This document shows positions 24,297 through 31,754 of a DNA stretch of 64,000 bases, one piece after another. Positions within the stretch are counted from its first letter, which is position 1, and the number at the start of each line of letters is the position of its first letter. The notes under the pieces are model-generated. The model saw only the letters and a list, made by a program, of their open reading frames with translations. It made no database searches and was not told the origin of the DNA. Location of the stretch: NCBI GenBank assembly GCA_963750495.1, contig CAVVQV010000003.1:62001-126000 (forward strand), given 5' to 3'. A program made the translations under genes and the position numbers. This DNA is from JANLYC01 sp963750495 (GTDB lineage: Bacteria; Actinomycetota; Actinomycetes; Propionibacteriales; Nocardioidaceae).

Positions 24297-25952
24297 GTGC
24301 GTGACGACCCCCTGGTGCTGGGACCCCTCCTCAGACATGTCGATGAGACGTCTGCGGCGATCTGGGTCGAGACCCGTGACGCAGCGACCGTCGAGGTCCG
24401 AGCCGCGGGGCGCAGCTGGGCCTCACGTACGTTCGGCGTCCACGGTCACCACTACGCATTGGTCGCGGTGGACGGGCTGGAGCCGGGGTCGATCCAGGAG
24501 TATGCCGTCGCGGTGTCCGGGGTCGACGTGTGGCCACCCGCGGAGTCGCCATACCCTCCGAGCCGGATCGCCACGCTCAAGCCGGGCAAAGACCTGCGGA
24601 TGGCGTTCGGCTCGTGTCGGACCAGCGTCGCGCATGACGCCGCCGGCAACCGTACCCACGGGGTGGACGCGATGCGGGCCTATGCGCTTCACATGACGCG
24701 TGACTCGGAGAAGTGGCCGGACCTCGTGCTGTTTCTCGGCGACCAGGTGTACGCCGACCTGACCTCCGACGAGATGCGGGCGTTCATCGAGGCGCGTCGA
24801 GACATCGAGGAGCCGCCCGGCGAGGAGATCAAGGACTACGAGGAGTACGCCCACCTCTACGGACTGGCCTGGAGTGATGCGGTCAACCGGTGGCTGCTCT
24901 CGACGCTGCCGAGCGCGATGATGTTCGACGACCACGACATCCGCGACGACTGGAACACCTCGGCAACCTGGCGGGCCGAGATGAAGGCCACGTCGTGGTG
25001 GCACGATCGCATCGTCGGCGGGCTCGCGTCGTACTGGGTCTATCAGCACCTCGGCAACCTCGCGCCGGACGAGCGGGCCGACGACGAGGTGTGGCAGCTC
25101 ATCGAGGCCGCCTGGGAGAAGTCGCCCGATGAACCGGCCATGGGTGCGGTGCTGGATGCCCTTGCGGAGCGGGCCGACGAGCATCCCGAGACCTACCGGT
25201 GGAGCTTTGCCCGGGACATCGCCCGAACGCGCGTGATCGTGGTGGACTCGCGTGCCGCGCGGGTGCTGAAGCCGGAGCAGCGGTCGATCCTGGATGCGGG
25301 CGAGATGTCGTGGTTCGACGACCAGCTCCAGGGTGGTTTCGACCATGTGTTGATCGGCACGTCGTTGCCCTACTTGTTGTCGCCCGGGCTGCACGGGTTC
25401 GAGGCCTGGAGCGAGGCCGTGAGCACCGGCGTCTGGGGCAAGACGTGGGCACGGCTCGGTGAGAAGCTGCGGCAGGCGGTCGACCTCGAGCACTGGGCCG
25501 CGTTCCAGGAGGGCTTCCGGGAGGTGGCGGCGGCGGTCATCGAGGTGGCCAGCGGCGAGCGCGGCGCGGCTCCCGGCACGGTGACGTTCCTGTCGGGTGA
25601 CGTGCACAACTCCTACGTCGCGGAGGTCGAGCGTCAGTACGACAGTCGCATCCTCCAGGCGGTGTGCTCGCCGATCCGCAACCCGCTGCCCCAGTTCGTC
25701 CGTTCGATGACCGGGTTCTCGTCGAAGAACGTGGGCCGGGGGATCGGCCGCTTCCTGGCCCGCCGGGCGAAGGTTCCGCCGCCACCGTTCGAGTGGAAGA
25801 CGGTGCGTGGGCCGTGGTTCGACAACAACCTGGCCACGCTCGAGACGCAGGGACGTGGTCTGGTCATGCACTGGGACCGCGGTACCGTCCACGGCCGTCC
25901 GGGGAGCGACCCGGTGCTCGAGCGCGTCGCCGACGTCCGCGTCGAAGCCTGA
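24297..25952 (+). CDS. PhoD-like metallophosphatase/phosphodiesterase
   Basis: 551 aa. An N-terminal beta-sandwich (about 1-95: LGPLLRHVDETSAAIWVETR) is followed by the PhoD-type calcineurin-like domain: RMAFGSCRTSV, DLVLFLGDQVYADL, MMFDDHDIRDDWN, then the later motif FLSGDVHNSYVAEVE. These provide the metal ligands of a two-metal phosphoesterase. Unlike classical secreted PhoD, no Tat or Sec signal precedes the first domain, so it may be cytoplasmic. TAGAAC ends 6 bp before the GTG. It faces the pst operon across the 26042 palindromic element, but I see no PHO box upstream of it. Confidence 0.85.
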   Translation: MRDDPLVLGPLLRHVDETSAAIWVETRDAATVEVRAAGRSWASRTFGVHGHHYALVAVDGLEPGSIQEYAVAVSGVDVWPPAESPYPPSRIATLKPGKDLRMAFGSCRTSVAHDAAGNRTHGVDAMRAYALHMTRDSEKWPDLVLFLGDQVYADLTSDEMRAFIEARRDIEEPPGEEIKDYEEYAHLYGLAWSDAVNRWLLSTLPSAMMFDDHDIRDDWNTSATWRAEMKATSWWHDRIVGGLASYWVYQHLGNLAPDERADDEVWQLIEAAWEKSPDEPAMGAVLDALAERADEHPETYRWSFARDIARTRVIVVDSRAARVLKPEQRSILDAGEMSWFDDQLQGGFDHVLIGTSLPYLLSPGLHGFEAWSEAVSTGVWGKTWARLGEKLRQAVDLEHWAAFQEGFREVAAAVIEVASGERGAAPGTVTFLSGDVHNSYVAEVERQYDSRILQAVCSPIRNPLPQFVRSMTGFSSKNVGRGIGRFLARRAKVPPPPFEWKTVRGPWFDNNLATLETQGRGLVMHWDRGTVHGRPGSDPVLERVADVRVEA

Positions 25953-26041
25953 CCCGGTCGCGCTCCGGCCCGCAGGTGTCTGGCCGTCCGCGTCTGGCCA
26001 GGATCGCCATCCGCCGGGATCGCCGTCAACCTGGCCGTCCG

Positions 26042-26128
26042 CGTTTGCCTAGTCAACAAGCCAGGTGGACTGTGAACTAGGGAGACTTCCCTTGTGAAGA
26101 AGGCACCTGGCTTGTGAACTAGGCAAGC
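26042..26128. repeat. Palindromic intergenic element, copy 2 (compound)
   Basis: Left half 26042-26062 (GTTTGCCTAGTCAACAAGCC after a C) and loop AGGT, then two right-hand halves. The first, at 26067-26086, is degenerate (GGACTGTGAACTAGGGAGAC). The second, at 26109-26128, is well preserved (GGCTTGTGAACTAGGCAAGC), preceded by ACCT. It lies in the convergent gap between the PhoD-like gene and pstB. A 14-bp direct repeat (CTGGCCGTCCGCGT, 25980 and 26031) leads into it. Confidence 0.85.
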
Positions 26129-26154
26129 ACCAAGGGCCACGCGGGAAAGCGAGG

Positions 26155-26934
26155 TCAGCCGAAGCGGCCGGAGATGTAGGCCTCGGTGGCGTCGTTCTCG
26201 GGGTTGGAGAAGATCGTGGTGGTGGGGCCGAACTCGATCAGCTTGCCGGGCTTGCCGACGCCGGCGAGGTTGAAGAACGCTGTGGTCTCCGAGACCCGGG
26301 CCGCCTGCTGCATGTTGTGCGTGACGATCACGATCGTGTAGTTGTCCTTGAGCTCGTGGATCAAGTCCTCGATCGCGCTCGTCGAGATCGGGTCGAGGGC
26401 CGAGCACGGCTCGTCCATGAGCAGCACCTCGGGCTCGACGGCAATGGCCCGCGCAATGCACAACCGCTGCTGCTGCCCACCGGACAGGCTCGAGCCGGGC
26501 TTGTCCAGACGGTCCTTGACCTCGTTCCAGAGGTTGGCCTGCCGAAGGGCCCGCTCAGCCAGGTCGAACGCGTCGGCCTTCTTCAGGCGCTTGCTGTTGA
26601 GACGGAGTCCGGCGAGGACGTTCTCGAGGATCGACATCGTGGGGAACGGGTTGGGGCGCTGGAAGACCATGCCGATCTGACGGCGTACTTCGACCGGGTC
26701 GACGTCCGGGTCGTACAGGTCGTTGCCGTCGATCATGATCTTGCCGTCGATCCGAGCACCGGGAATCACCTCGTGCATCCGGTTCAGCGAACGCAGGAAG
26801 GTCGACTTGCCACAGCCGGAGGGACCGATGAGAGCGGAGACCGACCGTGCGGCCAAGGGGATCGTGACGCCCTCGACGGCGAGGAAGTCGCGGTAATAGA
26901 TGTCGAGGTCGCTGACATCGATGCTCTTCGCCAT
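26155..26934 (-). CDS. pstB: Phosphate ABC transporter ATP-binding protein
   Basis: 259 aa, standard length. Walker A at residues 37-45 (GPSGCGKST), signature LSGGQQQRLCIARA, Walker B VLLMDEPCSALDP, H-loop VIVTHNMQQAARVS. The insert IMIDGNDLYDPDVDPVEVRR is PstB-specific. It energises high-affinity phosphate import at the inner membrane face. It is the last gene of pstSCAB, 2 bp after pstA. Confidence 0.97.
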   Translation of the reverse strand: MAKSIDVSDLDIYYRDFLAVEGVTIPLAARSVSALIGPSGCGKSTFLRSLNRMHEVIPGARIDGKIMIDGNDLYDPDVDPVEVRRQIGMVFQRPNPFPTMSILENVLAGLRLNSKRLKKADAFDLAERALRQANLWNEVKDRLDKPGSSLSGGQQQRLCIARAIAVEPEVLLMDEPCSALDPISTSAIEDLIHELKDNYTIVIVTHNMQQAARVSETTAFFNLAGVGKPGKLIEFGPTTTIFSNPENDATEAYISGRFG

Positions 26935-26936
26935 GG

Positions 26937-28025
26937 TTACGCCTTCGTCTTGGGTGAGAAGTAGTACGAGATCAGTCGCGCCACCAGGTTCAGCAGCATG
27001 ATGATGATCGTCAGCACGAGCGCAGCTCCCCAGGCCCGCTCGACACCGAACTCGGGCGGGAAGCCCGGGTTCTTGTACTGGCTATAAATGTAAACCGGAA
27101 GGGTCATGATCCGACCCTCGAACAGGTTGAAATTCGTGGAATCGGTGGCTCCGCAGATGATCAGGAGCGGCGCGGTCTCGCCGATGACACGGGCGATGGC
27201 GATCGTGATCCCGGTGACGATGCCCGCCATCGCGGTCGGAAGGACGACCTTGGCGATCGTCCGCCACTTCGAGACTCCCAGGGCGTAGGACGCCTCACGC
27301 AGCTCGTTGGGGACCAGCTTGAGCATCTCCTCGCTCGAACGGACCACGAGCGGGATCATGAGCACCGACAAGGCGACCGAGCCACCAAAGCCCATCCGGA
27401 CGCCTTCGCCGAAGAAGATGACGAAGAGCGCATAGGCGAACAGGCCGGCGACGATGGACGGGATTCCCGTCATCACGTCGACCAGGAGTGTGATCCAGCG
27501 GGCCATCCGCCCGCCGCCGTACTCCACCAGGTAGATCCCGGTGAGCAGGCCGATCGGGATGGACAGAGCAGCCGCCATGCCGGTAACGAGCAGCGTGCCC
27601 CAAGCCGCGTGGTAGATGCCGCCCCCCTCGCCGACGACGTTGCGCATCGACGCGGTGAGGAAGGTGCTGTTGAGCGCGGGTGCTCCTCTGCTCACGACTT
27701 CGAAGAGCAGCGTGCCCAGCGGCAACAGGGCGATGGCGAATGCGGTCGTGATCATGACGGTCGCGAAGCGGTCGACGCTCCTGCGCGAGCTCTCGACCAC
27801 GCGTGAAGCCACGGTCAGGGCGATGATGAAGGTCAACCATCCGACGACGACGGACAGCGCCGCCCCCCAGCCGACGGCTTTGTGCAGAAGCGTCGCCACG
27901 GCGAGTCCGCCGCCCAGCAGCGCCCAGGGAGCCCAACGCGGCAGCGGGGGCGCATGCAGTCGCTGCTCGAGCCCGCTCCGGTCCAGCCGGTCGCGGGGAG
28001 GCTCTGTGGTGACGGAGCCGGCCAT
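26937..28025 (-). CDS. pstA: Phosphate ABC transporter permease PstA
   Basis: 362 aa with about eight predicted membrane helices, two of them in an N-terminal extension (LLGGGLAVATLLHKAVGWGA and a segment ending WLTFIIALTVASRVVE). The core permease has the EAA-type loop ELREASYALGVSKWRTIAKV that contacts PstB. Motif GETAPLLIICGAT is typical of PstA. Start 28025 is 1 bp from the pstC stop, so the genes are co-translated. Confidence 0.96.
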   Translation of the reverse strand: MAGSVTTEPPRDRLDRSGLEQRLHAPPLPRWAPWALLGGGLAVATLLHKAVGWGAALSVVVGWLTFIIALTVASRVVESSRRSVDRFATVMITTAFAIALLPLGTLLFEVVSRGAPALNSTFLTASMRNVVGEGGGIYHAAWGTLLVTGMAAALSIPIGLLTGIYLVEYGGGRMARWITLLVDVMTGIPSIVAGLFAYALFVIFFGEGVRMGFGGSVALSVLMIPLVVRSSEEMLKLVPNELREASYALGVSKWRTIAKVVLPTAMAGIVTGITIAIARVIGETAPLLIICGATDSTNFNLFEGRIMTLPVYIYSQYKNPGFPPEFGVERAWGAALVLTIIIMLLNLVARLISYYFSPKTKA

Positions 28026-28026
28026 G

Positions 28027-28968
28027 TCAGTTGGCTCCGGAGAACTGGCTTCGACGCGCGACGATCGCCCGGGCGATGAAGTTGACGCCGAACGTGATGA
28101 CGAACAGCACCAGACCCGTTGCCACCAGGGCGTTGACCTCGACCCCGCTCGCCTCGGGGAACTTCAGGGCGATGTTGGCGGCGATCGTGCTCGGGTTGCT
28201 GTTGGTGATCAGGTTGACCGAAACGACGCCGGTCGTCGACAGCACGGTGGCCACGGCCATCGTCTCGCCGAGGGCCCGTCCGAGGCCGAGCATCGCGGCG
28301 CTCACCATGCCGGAGCGTGCGTAGGGGAACACCGTCATCCGCACCATTTCCCAGCGCGTCGCGCCGAGCGCCAGCGCCGCCTCCTCGTGCAGGCGGGGCG
28401 TCTGCAGGAAGATCTCGCGGCAGAGCGCGGTCACGATGGGCAGGATCATCACAGCCAGCACGATCCCGACAGTGAGGATCGTTCGGCCCGTCACGGATGC
28501 GGGCCCGGCGAACAGCGGGATGAAGCTGGCGTGCTCATCGAGCCAGACGTACAGCGGCACCATTCGAGGCGCGAGGTAGAAGATGCCCCACAGGCCATAG
28601 ACGATGCTCGGGACGGCTGCCAGCAGGTCGACCAGGTAGCCGAGCGGCGCCGCGAGCCGGCGTGGGGCGTAGTGCGAGATGAACAGGGCGACCCCGATGG
28701 ACAGCGGCGTTGCGATCAGGAGCGCCAGCGCGGCGGCCAGCAGGGTGCCGAAGACCAGCGGCCAGATGTAGGCCACGATCCCGTCGCCGCCAGGGATCTC
28801 GTCGGCGTTCGCAGTGAAAGCCGGTATGCCCTCGTAGGTCAGGAACAGTGCGACGCCCGCCAGCGTGAGCAGGATCAGCGCGCCGGCTCCGGTGGCGAAA
28901 CCGGAGAAGATCCGGTCGCCGCGGCTACGCGGGGGCCGGGTCTTGGCTTCGCCGGTCGTGCTGGCCAT
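28027..28968 (-). CDS. pstC: Phosphate ABC transporter permease PstC
   Basis: 313 aa, six or seven membrane helices after a short charged N-terminus (TRPPRSRGD-type). Typical motifs are YIWPLVFGTLLAAALALLIA, a region ending VPSIVYGLWGIFYLAPRM, and the EAA loop ALALGATRWEMVRMTVFPYA. Forms the membrane pore with PstA. It starts 89 bp after pstS, beyond the hairpin at 29009-29049. Confidence 0.96.
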   Translation of the reverse strand: MASTTGEAKTRPPRSRGDRIFSGFATGAGALILLTLAGVALFLTYEGIPAFTANADEIPGGDGIVAYIWPLVFGTLLAAALALLIATPLSIGVALFISHYAPRRLAAPLGYLVDLLAAVPSIVYGLWGIFYLAPRMVPLYVWLDEHASFIPLFAGPASVTGRTILTVGIVLAVMILPIVTALCREIFLQTPRLHEEAALALGATRWEMVRMTVFPYARSGMVSAAMLGLGRALGETMAVATVLSTTGVVSVNLITNSNPSTIAANIALKFPEASGVEVNALVATGLVLFVITFGVNFIARAIVARRSQFSGAN

Positions 28969-29008
28969 CGGTTGCGCCTTCAGTCAGGGGTCTGAAACGG
29001 AAAAGCAT

Positions 29009-29049
29009 CTCGTGGGTTGCCCACACGCTCGGTGCGGGCAACCCACGAG
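29009..29049 (-). terminator. Hairpin terminator between pstS and pstC
   Basis: Two perfectly complementary 14-bp arms (CTCGTGGGTTGCCC at 29009-29022 and GGGCAACCCACGAG at 29036-29049). On the minus strand the stem is followed by ATGCTTTTCCGTTT, a T-rich tract. It lies 8 bp after the pstS stop, and can limit read-through into pstCAB. Confidence 0.85.
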
Positions 29050-29057
29050 AGATGAGG

Positions 29058-30158
29058 TTACTTGGCCGAGATCGAGTCGATCGCGGCCTGGGCCTTCTGT
29101 CGGATGCTGTCGCTGATCGGAGCCGAACCCGCAGCCGAGCTGGCCGCGCTCTGACCGTCGGCGCTCACCACGTAGGACGCGAAGCCCTTGACCAGGTCAG
29201 CCTTGCCTGCGTCGTACTTCGAGCAGTACATCTGGTACGAAACCAGCACGATCGGGTAGATGCCCGTGCCGTCCGGCGTCCGGTTGACCGTGATCGCGAG
29301 GTCGCTGGCGGCCCGTCCGGAGACCGGGGTGGACTCGTCGAGGACCTTGGCCGCGGCTTCAGCGGTCGGGCCGACGAAGTCGCCACCCTGGCCGATCAGC
29401 GCCTTGCCGAGGTCGCCGGCCTGGCTTGCGTCGGCGTACCCGATGGTGCCCTCGCCGCCCTTGACGGCTGAGACGACGCCGGAGGTGCCGTCAGCGGCCT
29501 CGCCGCCCTTGACCGGCCACGTCTCGACCGAGCCGAAGGTCCAGTCGGAGCCTGCGGCCTGCGAGAGGTAGTCGGTGAAGTTCGCGGTGGTGCCGGACTC
29601 GTCCGACCGGTGCACGGGGGTGATCTTGGTGCTGGGCAGGGACGCGTCCGGGTTGTCGGTCTTGATGGCCGCGTCGTCCCACGTCGTGATCTTGCCCGCC
29701 ATGATCTGAGCCAACGTTGCGGGCGACAGCTGCAGGTCGCTGACGTCAGGCAGGTTGTAGATGACCGCAATCGGGCTGACGTAGACCGGGATCTCGATCG
29801 GGTCGCCGCCGCAGGTCTTCTGGGCCTGGGTGAGCTCGTCGTCGCTCAAGTAGTCGTCGGAGCCGGCGAACGAAACGCCGCCCGCGAGGAACTGCTCGCG
29901 GCCGCCGCCGGAGCCGACCGCGTCGTAGTTGACGGTCGTGGCGGAGTTTGCGCCTTGGAATCCGGCCTTCCACGCGGCCATGGCGGCCTCCTGGGCGGTC
30001 GAACCCGCGCCGCTGAGCGTCCCGGAGAGGTCGGAGCCGCCTCCTCCGTTACCGCCGGAGTCGCTCTCATTGCTGGCGCCGCATGCGCTCATGCCGAGCG
30101 CCACGGTCAGCGCGACGGCGCTGATCTTGGCGGCGCGTGGCAGGGAGTTGTACTTCAC
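29058..30158 (-). CDS. pstS: Phosphate-binding lipoprotein PstS
   Basis: 366 aa. GTG 30158 chosen over an upstream ATG because GAGGGA lies 8 bp before it and a lipoprotein signal begins there: KISAVALTVALGMSACGAS, with the lipobox Cys at about residue 24. A Ser/Gly-rich linker tethers the domain to the membrane. Phosphate-binding motifs: LSGTLSGAGSTAQEAAMAAW, YDAVGSGGGREQFLAG, and HRSDESGTTANFTDYLS. Captures phosphate outside the membrane for PstCAB. Preceded by a PHO-box-like repeat at 30242-30263. Confidence 0.96.
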   Translation of the reverse strand: MKYNSLPRAAKISAVALTVALGMSACGASNESDSGGNGGGGSDLSGTLSGAGSTAQEAAMAAWKAGFQGANSATTVNYDAVGSGGGREQFLAGGVSFAGSDDYLSDDELTQAQKTCGGDPIEIPVYVSPIAVIYNLPDVSDLQLSPATLAQIMAGKITTWDDAAIKTDNPDASLPSTKITPVHRSDESGTTANFTDYLSQAAGSDWTFGSVETWPVKGGEAADGTSGVVSAVKGGEGTIGYADASQAGDLGKALIGQGGDFVGPTAEAAAKVLDESTPVSGRAASDLAITVNRTPDGTGIYPIVLVSYQMYCSKYDAGKADLVKGFASYVVSADGQSAASSAAGSAPISDSIRQKAQAAIDSISAK

Positions 30159-30223
30159 GTCAGGCGTCCCTCTCTGGGAGTCTGCAGGAATGTTCAATTA
30201 CACCTGTGACGCTAGGGAGTGCA

Positions 30224-30263
30224 GGTGACTGAACTGGTGGGCGTCGGTTAACGGCGGGTGAAC
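30224..30263 (-). promoter_or_regulatory. PHO-box-like direct repeats upstream of pstS
   Basis: On the minus strand, two adjacent 11-mers GTTCACCCGCC (30253-30263) and GTTAACCGACG (30242-30252), then a weaker GTTCAGTCACC (30224-30234). They match the known Streptomyces PhoP pattern of 11-bp units starting GTTCACC. About 80 bp before the pstS GTG. Confidence 0.7.
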
Positions 30264-30370
30264 GGTTGCGGGCGGTTCGTCATCCCGAATCGACGCTTTG
30301 CGCCTTGAAGCTGCGGACGTCACGTGAACGAGGCCGCGGCAGGCGCCCACGCACTCAGGCGCGGGACGGG

Positions 30371-30976
30371 TCAGCCGAGGTGGAACGAGCCGATCGTTCC
30401 CAGGCCCGACAGGAGGCCCACACCGGTGAGCACCGCACACGCGACGACGGCCGACACGACCCATGTTCGCTGCCGGAAGGCTCGTACGAAACCGATGCCC
30501 AGGGCTCCCCAGAGCAGGCCCTCGACGAAGAACCAGGGCTCGTTGAGGAGCAGGTCCTCCAGGTCAGCCAGCTGCCGATCGAACGAGCGCCACACCGTGG
30601 GCGGCAGTTGTGTCGGTCGTACGCCGGTCACGCTGAGCAGCCGCAGCAAGATGTCGACCAGCGCGTGCATGCAGCAGCCGACCGCCCCCATCCAGCCGAG
30701 GGCCGGTAGTGCTCGGCGAAGTGGCGCCATCCGGAGCGCGATCAGCGGTAGCACCCCGGCGAAGGCGATGACCCCAGCCCCGACGGCGTTGATGACGCGG
30801 TACTGACCTGGTGAAACCGGCTCGCCGATCTGGCCGATCTGACCTCCGAACGCGTAGTACGCCCGGTATCCGGCATACGCAAAGGACCACACCGCCAGGG
30901 GGAGAGCGGCCTGTGACCCGGTGACCGCCCAAGAGCGCCGCCGGCCGACCGAGGAAGGGGTGTGCGTCTCGACCAT
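30371..30976 (-). CDS. Polytopic membrane protein, unnamed
   Basis: 201 aa from ATG 30976. Predicted membrane segments: AALPLAVWSFAYAGYRAYYA, VGAGVIAFAGVLPLIALRM, ALPALGWMGAVGCCMHALVD, WFFVEGLLWGALGIGFV and WVVSAVVACAVLTGVGLLSG, five in all. The loop between segments 3 and 4 is polar. No family recognised; the DUF3995-type layout is only a loose resemblance. An in-frame start further upstream (31114) would add a soluble 46-residue piece overlapping the promoter of the divergent gene, so I prefer 30976. Ribosome site is weak. Confidence 0.65.
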   Translation of the reverse strand: MVETHTPSSVGRRRSWAVTGSQAALPLAVWSFAYAGYRAYYAFGGQIGQIGEPVSPGQYRVINAVGAGVIAFAGVLPLIALRMAPLRRALPALGWMGAVGCCMHALVDILLRLLSVTGVRPTQLPPTVWRSFDRQLADLEDLLLNEPWFFVEGLLWGALGIGFVRAFRQRTWVVSAVVACAVLTGVGLLSGLGTIGSFHLG

Positions 30977-31179
30977 GATCGTTCTATTTTGTGGGGCAAA
31001 GTGCGCGGTCGTCACTTCTTTTCCACGTAAGGGTCGGGACTGACGGGCGGCAGCGGCCTCCGGTGACGTTGCGAAATCGTTGCCTTGGCGAACAACCATT
31101 TCGGTGGTTCGCACGTCTTGAGCAGGTGAGGAGCCGCAAAGGCCGGCTCTCGACTCGCCGCTTCCTTTGGGGGATTTCC

Positions 31180-31575
31180 ATGAATGTTCGTCGTGCTGCC
31201 GCTGCTGTTGTCATCGGCTCGCTCGTTCCGCTGACCGGGGCCGTTGCGGCCCACGCCGACTCAGCGACCACACAGCCGTACCGGATCAGCGTCCACGTCT
31301 CCGACTCCACTCCCGCCAGCGGCGAGCAGTTCGTCGTGCGGGGGACGTTCGGGACCAAGTCGGCAGCCGCGGCCGACCGGCCCGTGAAGGTGCAGGCCTA
31401 CCAGGGCGGGTCGTGGCACCAGCTGACCGGGGCCGTCGTGAAGACCAACAGCGAAGGTGCCTACCGTTGCCGCGTCATCCTGTCGCAGAGCGGCAAGCGC
31501 CTGCTTCGTGTCGTGGGCGTCACGGCCAAGGGGACAAGGAACGCGTTCCACAAGTTCACCGTCACGGTCAGCTGA
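31180..31575 (+). CDS. Small secreted protein with one Ig-like/beta domain
   Basis: 131 aa; start ATG 31180 fixed by GGGGGA 6 bp upstream. Signal peptide residues 1-27 (RRAAAAVVIGSLVPLTGAVA, then AHA). The mature part, about 104 aa, reads like a single beta-sandwich (YRISVHVSDSTPASGEQFVV, VKVQAYQGGSWHQLTGAVVK, GKRLLRVVGVTAKGTRN), similar to domains that add surface binding to secreted actinobacterial proteins. It has one Cys. Function unknown. It converges on the M3 peptidase across the perfect 46-bp palindrome. Confidence 0.7.
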   Translation: MNVRRAAAAVVIGSLVPLTGAVAAHADSATTQPYRISVHVSDSTPASGEQFVVRGTFGTKSAAAADRPVKVQAYQGGSWHQLTGAVVKTNSEGAYRCRVILSQSGKRLLRVVGVTAKGTRNAFHKFTVTVS

Positions 31576-31631
31576 CGAGCTCCCCGGCATACGGCTGCGT
31601 CGTGCTGGGGGGAGAGCGTCGGTGGCCATGC

Positions 31632-31718
31632 GTTTGCCTGGTCAACAAGGCAGATACCCACTGACCGCGGCACGTTTGCCTAGTGAACAAGCCACCTGGC
31701 TTGTTCACTAGGCAAACG
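31632..31718. repeat. Palindromic intergenic element, copy 3 (perfect) plus an upstream half copy
   Basis: A half unit at 31632-31651 (GTTTGCCTGGTCAACAAGGC) is followed by a perfect palindrome at 31673-31718: left arm GTTTGCCTAGTGAACAAGCC (after a C), centre ACCT, and the exact reverse complement. It sits in the 180-bp convergent gap between the secreted-protein gene ending at 31575 and the M3 peptidase ending at 31755. Confidence 0.92.
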
Positions 31719-31754
31719 CCTAGGGCCAGGGAGGCAGGTGCGGGTGGCGAGGGG

